64,000 bases of DNA from UBA4874 sp002399435 (lineage in GTDB: Bacteria; Bacillota; Clostridia; Caldicoprobacterales; DTU083). The stretch's first letter is position 1, and every line of letters begins with the position of its first letter. Positions 59,581-64,000 of the stretch are shown here, piece after piece. The stretch is from contig DAISGI010000003.1 of NCBI GenBank assembly GCA_036823195.1, positions 1-64,000 on the forward strand. The letters run 5' to 3'. Position numbers and translations under genes: made by a program. Below the pieces are notes generated by a model, which was given only the letters and a program-made list of their open reading frames with translations, ran no database searches and was not told the DNA's origin.

Positions 59581-60444
59581 ATGCGTTTCATCATTGTGAC
59601 CGGTCTGTCAGGAGCAGGGAAAACCCTGGTGATACATTATCTGGAGGACATGGGCTATTTCTGTATTGATAATTTACCACCCAAGCTCATGCCCAAATTT
59701 GCGGAGCTGTGTTATCAGTCGCAGGGCAAAGTAGATCGGATTGCCATTGTGGTTGATATCCGCGGCGGAAGGTTTTTTGATGATTTATCCGAATGCCTGG
59801 ATATTATGAAGCAAAACGGTTACGCCTATGATATCCTGTATCTGGAGGCATCTGACGATGCATTGGTACGCAGATATAAGGAGAGCAGAAGGGTTCACCC
59901 CATGAGCAAGGAAGGACGGCTGATCGAAGGCATCCAAATGGAACGGGACAGGTTGAAGAATCTTCGAAAAAGCGCAACCAACATCATCGATACCAGCAAT
60001 CTTCAGCCAAAGCAGCTCCGGGAAGTCGTCCGGGAGTTGGTTTCCGACGACAATGATTACGAAGGACTGATTATATCCATTATCTCTTTCGGTTTCAAAC
60101 ACGGGATATTGCCGGATGCAGATATGGTATTTGACGTCCGTTTCCTTCCAAACCCCTTTTATATTGAAGAATTGAAGAATCACACAGGAAAGGAACCAAT
60201 CATCCGCGATTATCTGTCCAAATTTCCCGAAACGCATGTTTTCCTGAGAAAGGTGGACGAGATGCTGGAGTTTCTGATTCCTTACTTTATCAAGGAAGGG
60301 AAAAACCAACTGGTTATCGGAATTGGCTGCACCGGCGGACGTCACCGGTCGGTGGCCGTTGCGGATTCGATCTGTGAAATGCTCCGTAAGAACGGTCATC
60401 ATGTGATCCTGGAACACAGGGATATCAATGAAAAAGAGGGGTGA
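59581..60444 (+). CDS. rapZ: RNase adapter/nucleotide-binding protein RapZ (YvcJ)
   Basis: This 287-residue P-loop protein has Walker A GLSGAGKT (residues 8-15) and the family C-terminal half with GFKHGILPDADMVFDVRFLPNPFY and GCTGGRHRSVAVAD. In E. coli RapZ controls glucosamine-6-phosphate synthase RNAs; in Bacillus YvcJ binds nucleotides. It ends five bp before whiA; the usual yvcK is absent between them. Confidence 0.95.
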   Translation: MRFIIVTGLSGAGKTLVIHYLEDMGYFCIDNLPPKLMPKFAELCYQSQGKVDRIAIVVDIRGGRFFDDLSECLDIMKQNGYAYDILYLEASDDALVRRYKESRRVHPMSKEGRLIEGIQMERDRLKNLRKSATNIIDTSNLQPKQLREVVRELVSDDNDYEGLIISIISFGFKHGILPDADMVFDVRFLPNPFYIEELKNHTGKEPIIRDYLSKFPETHVFLRKVDEMLEFLIPYFIKEGKNQLVIGIGCTGGRHRSVAVADSICEMLRKNGHHVILEHRDINEKEG

Positions 60445-60448
60445 TCTG

Positions 60449-61435
60449 ATGAAAAGTACCGCCTCCACATCCTTTTCATTCAAGGCAAAGAATGAAATCT
60501 GCCGCGCCACTCCAAAAAGGAACTGCTGCAGGCTGGCCGAACTGGCTGCCCTGATTCATACGAGCGGTACCATCCGTCTGGCGGGGAAAGAACGGGTCAG
60601 TCTGAAGATCAGTACGGAAAATGCATTCATTGCCCGTCGTATTTTTACACTGATCAAGAGCCTTACCGGAGAAAGTCCGGAGATTCTGGTACGCCGGAAT
60701 CGTCGTTTCCGGAAAAACAACAACTATGTCCTCCTGATTGCAAAACCGGATGTTGCAAAAAAAATACTGGAGGATACCTGTATATTGTTCCAGGATGCCG
60801 AAGGCAATATGAGGAGCCAGTCGGACATTGACAAGAGACTGGTGCGCAGACCATGCTGCAGGAAATCCTACCTGAGGGGAGCCTTTTTGGGGGGAGGGTC
60901 GGTCAGTGACCCCAGGAAAGCCTATCATCTGGAACTGATCGCCCATTCCGAAAAATACGGAGAAAGCCTTTGCAGGCTGGTTCGTGAATTCGGACTGCAT
61001 GCAAAGCTGATTGAGCGGAAGAATAATTATGTGGTCTATCTGAAAGAAGGAGAACACATCGTGACCCTGCTGAGCCTGATCGGTGCCCATACCGCGCTTC
61101 TCAACCTGGAGAATATCCGGATCTACAAGGATATGCGCAATCATATCAACCGCATTGTCAACTGTGAGACAGCCAACCTCAGCAAAACGATCAATGCTTC
61201 TGTCCGTCAGGTGGAGAATATCGAATATATCCGGGATCGGATCGGCTTTTCCTGTCTTCCGCCCAATCTGAGGGAAGTCGCTGAATTAAGGCTCAGCTTT
61301 CCCGATGCCAGCCTTAGGGAGCTGGGGGAACGGATGATACCCAGGATGGGAAAATCCGGAGTCAATCACCGCCTGCGGAAATTGGATCAGATAGCGGAGG
61401 ATCATCGGGGAACCAGAGGATGCCATGAGATTTAA
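60449..61435 (+). CDS. whiA: DNA-binding protein WhiA
   Basis: WhiA (328 residues) joins a LAGLIDADG-like N-terminal region (RNCCRLAELAALIHTSGTI; YLRGAFLGGGSVSDP) to a C-terminal helix-turn-helix (LPPNLREVAELRLSFPDASLRELGERM...GVNHRLRKL). In Firmicutes it affects division and chromosome segregation. ATG 60449 is five nt from GGGGTGATC; an upstream ATG at 60428 overlaps rapZ. Confidence 0.96.
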   Translation: MKSTASTSFSFKAKNEICRATPKRNCCRLAELAALIHTSGTIRLAGKERVSLKISTENAFIARRIFTLIKSLTGESPEILVRRNRRFRKNNNYVLLIAKPDVAKKILEDTCILFQDAEGNMRSQSDIDKRLVRRPCCRKSYLRGAFLGGGSVSDPRKAYHLELIAHSEKYGESLCRLVREFGLHAKLIERKNNYVVYLKEGEHIVTLLSLIGAHTALLNLENIRIYKDMRNHINRIVNCETANLSKTINASVRQVENIEYIRDRIGFSCLPPNLREVAELRLSFPDASLRELGERMIPRMGKSGVNHRLRKLDQIAEDHRGTRGCHEI

Positions 61436-61463
61436 GAGGAATATGGAAAAGAAAGAAAATTTG

Positions 61464-61472
61464 TGGTATAGT
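61464..61472 (+). promoter_or_regulatory. Promoter of ireB
   Basis: TGGTATAGT is an extended -10 (TG at 61464-61465, TATAGT at 61467-61472) about 55 nt before ireB. The -35 is weak. Confidence 0.45.
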
Positions 61473-61525
61473 ATGTTTGGGGAAATTGCTTAATGAAGTC
61501 AGGATAAACTGGAGGGCGACGACTT

Positions 61526-61798
61526 ATGAACAAGGATTTTCAGGAAACCATGAAGTTCAAACTGGAAAAAGAGTCTTCAGATACGCCGAAGGAGATTTTC
61601 CAAAAAGTTTTCCAGGCTTTGAAGGAAAAAGGCTATGATCCCATCAATCAGCTGGTTGGTTATTTTATTTCAGGGGATCCGACCTATATTACCAGTTATC
61701 GGAATGCAAGGGCACTGATCCGCAGATTCGAGAGGGATGAGCTTTTAGAGGAGCTCGTCCGTTTCTACATGGAAAACAATGTCGGGGAGGATAAATGA
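61526..61798 (+). CDS. ireB: IreB family regulatory phosphoprotein
   Basis: This 90-residue protein matches IreB/UPF0297 along its whole length (MKFKLEKE...VFQALKEKGYDPINQLVGYFISGDPTYITSYRNARALIRRFERDELLEELVRFY). In Enterococcus it is a target of the IreK Ser/Thr kinase; here Thr residues in its N-terminal part are the candidates. It overlaps the next gene by four bp. Confidence 0.95.
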   Translation: MNKDFQETMKFKLEKESSDTPKEIFQKVFQALKEKGYDPINQLVGYFISGDPTYITSYRNARALIRRFERDELLEELVRFYMENNVGEDK

Positions 61799-62739
61799 AG
61801 GTAAATATTTTGGGAGATACCGGAATATCTGTTTCCGAGATTTGTTTTGGATCTTTGACGATAGGCCCGATGCAAAAGAATCTTACATTGGAGGAAGGTT
61901 CCCGGGTATTGGATCGGGCAATCGATCTGGGGATTAATTTTATTGATACGGCAGATTTATATGATACCTATCCCTTCATCAGGAAAGCTTTGAAGAGGAA
62001 ACCGGATCTTGTCGTGGCGACAAAATCCTATGCCTATGATATCCCTACTGCGGAGAAAACGTTACACCGGGCCCTGAAGGAGACCGGGCGGGATTATATT
62101 GATTTGTTCCTGCTTCATGAACAGGAAGGTCCTCTTACATTAAAGGGACATGCAGAAGCTTTGGAATATTTCAACCGGCAAAAAGAAAAGGGAGTGATCC
62201 GGGCGGTTGGTATTTCCACGCATTTTGTTGCCGCCGTCCGGGCAGCTGCCAAAATGGACAACATTGATGTCATTTTCCCCATTCTGAATGTCCGTGGATT
62301 GGGCATTGTGGACGGAAGCAGGGAGGATATGGAGCAGGCAATCGCGGAAGCCTGGCGCATGGGGAAGGGTATTTATACCATGAAGCCCTTTGGCGGCGGA
62401 CACCTTATCAAGGATTACAAAAAGGCGTTGGATTATATTACTGCATTTCCCTACTGCCATTCCGTTGCGATTGGAATGCAGCGTATAGATGAGGTGGATG
62501 CCAATGTGCAGTATTTTACGGATCATACCATACCCGACGGCCTGGCGGAGAAGCTTCGCCAATATGACAGGGAACTCAGCATTGAGTATTGGTGTCAGGG
62601 CTGCGGGGCATGTGTGAGAAGGTGCAGGCAGGGCGCCTTGTACCTGAAGGACCACAAGGCACATGTGGATAAGGGCAAGTGCATATTATGCGGGTACTGC
62701 GGATCCGTATGCAAAGAGCTTGCCATTAAGGTGGTCTGA
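61795..62739 (+). CDS. Aldo/keto reductase with C-terminal 2[4Fe-4S] ferredoxin domain
   Basis: This 314-residue protein has an aldo/keto reductase barrel (GDTGISVSEICFGSLTIGP; NFIDTADLYD; a Lys in ATKSYAYD; LFLLHEQ) and a ferredoxin-type end with two CxxCxxCxxxC sets (CQGCGACVRRC and CILCGYCGSVC). The fused form suggests electron exchange with ferredoxin. It overlaps ireB (ATGA), placing it between ireB and ruvX. Substrate unknown. Confidence 0.9.
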   Translation: MKVNILGDTGISVSEICFGSLTIGPMQKNLTLEEGSRVLDRAIDLGINFIDTADLYDTYPFIRKALKRKPDLVVATKSYAYDIPTAEKTLHRALKETGRDYIDLFLLHEQEGPLTLKGHAEALEYFNRQKEKGVIRAVGISTHFVAAVRAAAKMDNIDVIFPILNVRGLGIVDGSREDMEQAIAEAWRMGKGIYTMKPFGGGHLIKDYKKALDYITAFPYCHSVAIGMQRIDEVDANVQYFTDHTIPDGLAEKLRQYDRELSIEYWCQGCGACVRRCRQGALYLKDHKAHVDKGKCILCGYCGSVCKELAIKVV

Positions 62740-62805
62740 GGACATTTCCGGGCATTATGTATTGATTCCAGGGGCACTGCAAGGCAAAAGAAGGGAGATG
62801 CCCAT

Positions 62806-63222
62806 TTGAAAATCCTATCCATGGATGTCGGTGACAGGAGAATTGGTATGGCTGTAAGCGACGATCTGGGCTATACCGCTCAGGGGATTGCGACCCTTAT
62901 GCGGCGCAGTTCTCAATATGATCTGGAACAAATAAAAAAAACGGTGGATCAGTACCGGCCGGATTGTATTGTTATGGGACTTCCAAAAAATATGAACGGA
63001 ACTCTGGGATTTCAGGGAGAAAAAGTCAAACAATTTGCAGAAGAGTTAAAGTCTGTATTGCAGCAGAAGATCGTGTTCTGGGATGAGCGGCTGACTACGG
63101 TATCGGCCCATAGGGCAATGCTGGAAGCGGACATGAGCCGGAAGAAACGCAGGGAACGGGTGGATCAGATCGCAGCAGTATTGATTCTGCAGTCCTATCT
63201 GGACTGTCAGAATCAAAAATGA
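62806..63222 (+). CDS. ruvX: Holliday junction resolvase-like / pre-16S rRNA nuclease RuvX (YqgF)
   Basis: This 138-residue RNase H-like protein has ILSMDVGDRRIGMAVSD, MGLPKNMNGTLGFQGEKV, FWDERLTTVSAHRAM and the closing DQIAAVLILQSYLD, covering the acidic active site. The family processes 16S rRNA 5' ends and was earlier thought to resolve Holliday junctions. The start is TTG 62806 after AAGGGAG. Confidence 0.94.
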   Translation: MKILSMDVGDRRIGMAVSDDLGYTAQGIATLMRRSSQYDLEQIKKTVDQYRPDCIVMGLPKNMNGTLGFQGEKVKQFAEELKSVLQQKIVFWDERLTTVSAHRAMLEADMSRKKRRERVDQIAAVLILQSYLDCQNQK

Positions 63223-63232
63223 GGAGGTTATC

Positions 63233-63502
63233 ATGGAAGATCAGCTGCCTCATTTCATCGAATTGGTGGATGAAAACAATGTTATTACGACTTTTGAATA
63301 TAGGATGTCCCTTGATTACAACAACCGTGAATACATTGTCCTGGCATGTCCCGAAGAGGATACCGATTCTGGTGAAGGGGATGAAATCGTTATTTTAAGA
63401 GTGGAGCAGGACGAAAACGGAGACGATTATTATGTCGGAATTGAAGCGGAAAAGGAGCTGCAGGATGTTTTTTCCGCTGTTACGGAAATCTATGATCATT
63501 AA
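63233..63502 (+). CDS. DUF1292 family protein
   Basis: This acidic 89-residue protein (FIELVDENNVITTFEYRMSLDYNNREYIVLACPEED...EIVILRVEQDENGDDYYVGI) matches the DUF1292/YrzB family. Its position after ruvX is the usual Firmicutes order. Function is unknown. ATG 63233 follows GAGGAGG, ten bp after ruvX. Confidence 0.93.
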   Translation: MEDQLPHFIELVDENNVITTFEYRMSLDYNNREYIVLACPEEDTDSGEGDEIVILRVEQDENGDDYYVGIEAEKELQDVFSAVTEIYDH

Positions 63503-63577
63503 AATTTAAATTTTTTTGTCCAATGTATTTTTCCATTTCTTGCCTATGATAAATAAGGAAAATTGGCAGATCGGGTA

Positions 63578-63606
63578 TTGATTCTGAAAATCAGATATGT
63601 TATACT
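63578..63606 (+). promoter_or_regulatory. Promoter of rpsB
   Basis: TTGATT (63578-63583) and TATACT (63601-63606) have the ideal 17-nt spacing. The leader of about 100 nt that follows can form a CTTGTC (63625-63630) / GACAAG (63666-63671) hairpin, which may be a site of S2 autoregulation. Confidence 0.7.
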
Positions 63607-63710
63607 AAGCTTTGTGATTACACACCTTGTCAGATTGTGCTGTGGGTGCCTGTTTCAGGTTACGGGACAAGAGGATGGCAAGGGAGGAAAAACTCGAGGA
63701 GGTGAATCAA

Positions 63711-64000
63711 ATGGCTGTTGTTACAATGAAGCAGCTTCTGGAAGCAGGTGTTCATTTCGGACATCAGACCCGCAGATGGAATCCCAAGATGGCTCCTTAC
63801 ATTTTCACAGATCGGAATGGTATTTATATCATTGATCTGCAAAAGACCGTGCGAATGTTGGAGGAAGCCTATAATTTTATCCGGGATACTGTTGCGGATG
63901 GGAAGGATATTCTGTTTGTCGGCACCAAGAAGCAGGCTCAGGAGTCCATTGAAGCCGAAGCAAAACGCTGTGGTATGTTTTATGTCAATCAAAGATGGCT
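63711..64000 (+). CDS. rpsB: 30S ribosomal protein S2, N-terminal part (cut by window edge)
   Basis: The first 96 codons of S2 are present: MAVVTMKQLLEAGVHFGHQ, RRWNPKMAPYIF, YIIDLQKTVRMLEEAYNFIRD, ILFVGTKKQAQESI and MFYVNQRW. ATG 63711 follows GAGGAGGTGA. The frame is still open at 64000. S2 is an assembly component of the 30S subunit; tsf normally follows. Confidence 0.97.
   Translation, partial: MAVVTMKQLLEAGVHFGHQTRRWNPKMAPYIFTDRNGIYIIDLQKTVRMLEEAYNFIRDTVADGKDILFVGTKKQAQESIEAEAKRCGMFYVNQRW

Overview
The window looks like chromosome of a spore-forming Clostridia-type Bacillota of moderate G+C. Pointers are: CwlD-type amidase, SpoVE/FtsW with a partner transpeptidase, CdaA-CdaR, HprK, WhiA, IreB, strong Shine-Dalgarno sites, frequent TTG starts, and lysine, Mn2+ (yybP-ykoY) and FMN riboswitches. 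All calls come from reading the sequence; no database search was run. A run of exactly 100 N at 24308-24407 marks a scaffold join, so adjacency across it is not proven.

Region 1 (1-21 kb) is mostly amino-acid handling. A lysine riboswitch leads a polar amino acid ABC transporter (365-2727). It is followed by peptidase T, a convergent acetyltransferase, MutY, a small zinc-ribbon protein, an AmmeMemoRadiSam pair (AMMECR1 fusion plus radical SAM enzyme), an FprA flavoprotein, a D-2-hydroxyacid dehydrogenase and a second radical SAM activase-like enzyme on the minus strand. A second polar amino acid ABC transporter (12595-14956) and a complete branched-chain amino acid (Liv) transporter (15023-19672) follow. 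The Liv operon carries a CBS-ACT protein at its end.

Region 2 (20.9-24.4 kb) is disturbed. It holds an aminotransferase lacking its N-terminal part, an AT-rich stretch with a frameshifted lipoprotein gene, then an intact Mn2+ riboswitch driving a GDT1/UPF0016 transporter, a terminator and the assembly gap. Region 3 (24.4-31.5 kb) holds a two-strand-break repair operon (Ku, stand-alone LigD ligase, stand-alone LigD polymerase), a protein of five nearly identical LysM repeats, DegV and Tex.

Region 4 (31.5-36.4 kb) has an FMN riboswitch with the riboflavin transporter RibU, then the tRNA t6A operon tsaE-tsaB-rimI-(membrane protein)-tsaD. Downstream of tsaD lies a 408-bp spacer with three same-strand DnaA-box-like sequences spaced 42 and 21 bp, and a long inverted repeat overlapping a promoter. 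Region 5 (36.4-45 kb) is one giant gene for a cyclic beta-1,2-glucan synthase.

Region 6 (45-64 kb) is core envelope and regulatory biology: cwlD, cdaA-cdaR, tRNA-Arg(CCG), a lone receiver domain with Glu at the phosphorylation site, a small winged-helix protein, an FtsW/SpoVE-PBP pair, uvrC, pspC-like, HAD phosphatase, hprK, a membrane-anchored solute-binding-like protein, murB, PHP, rapZ, whiA, ireB, a ferredoxin-type aldo/keto reductase, ruvX, a DUF1292 protein, and the start of rpsB at the window edge.
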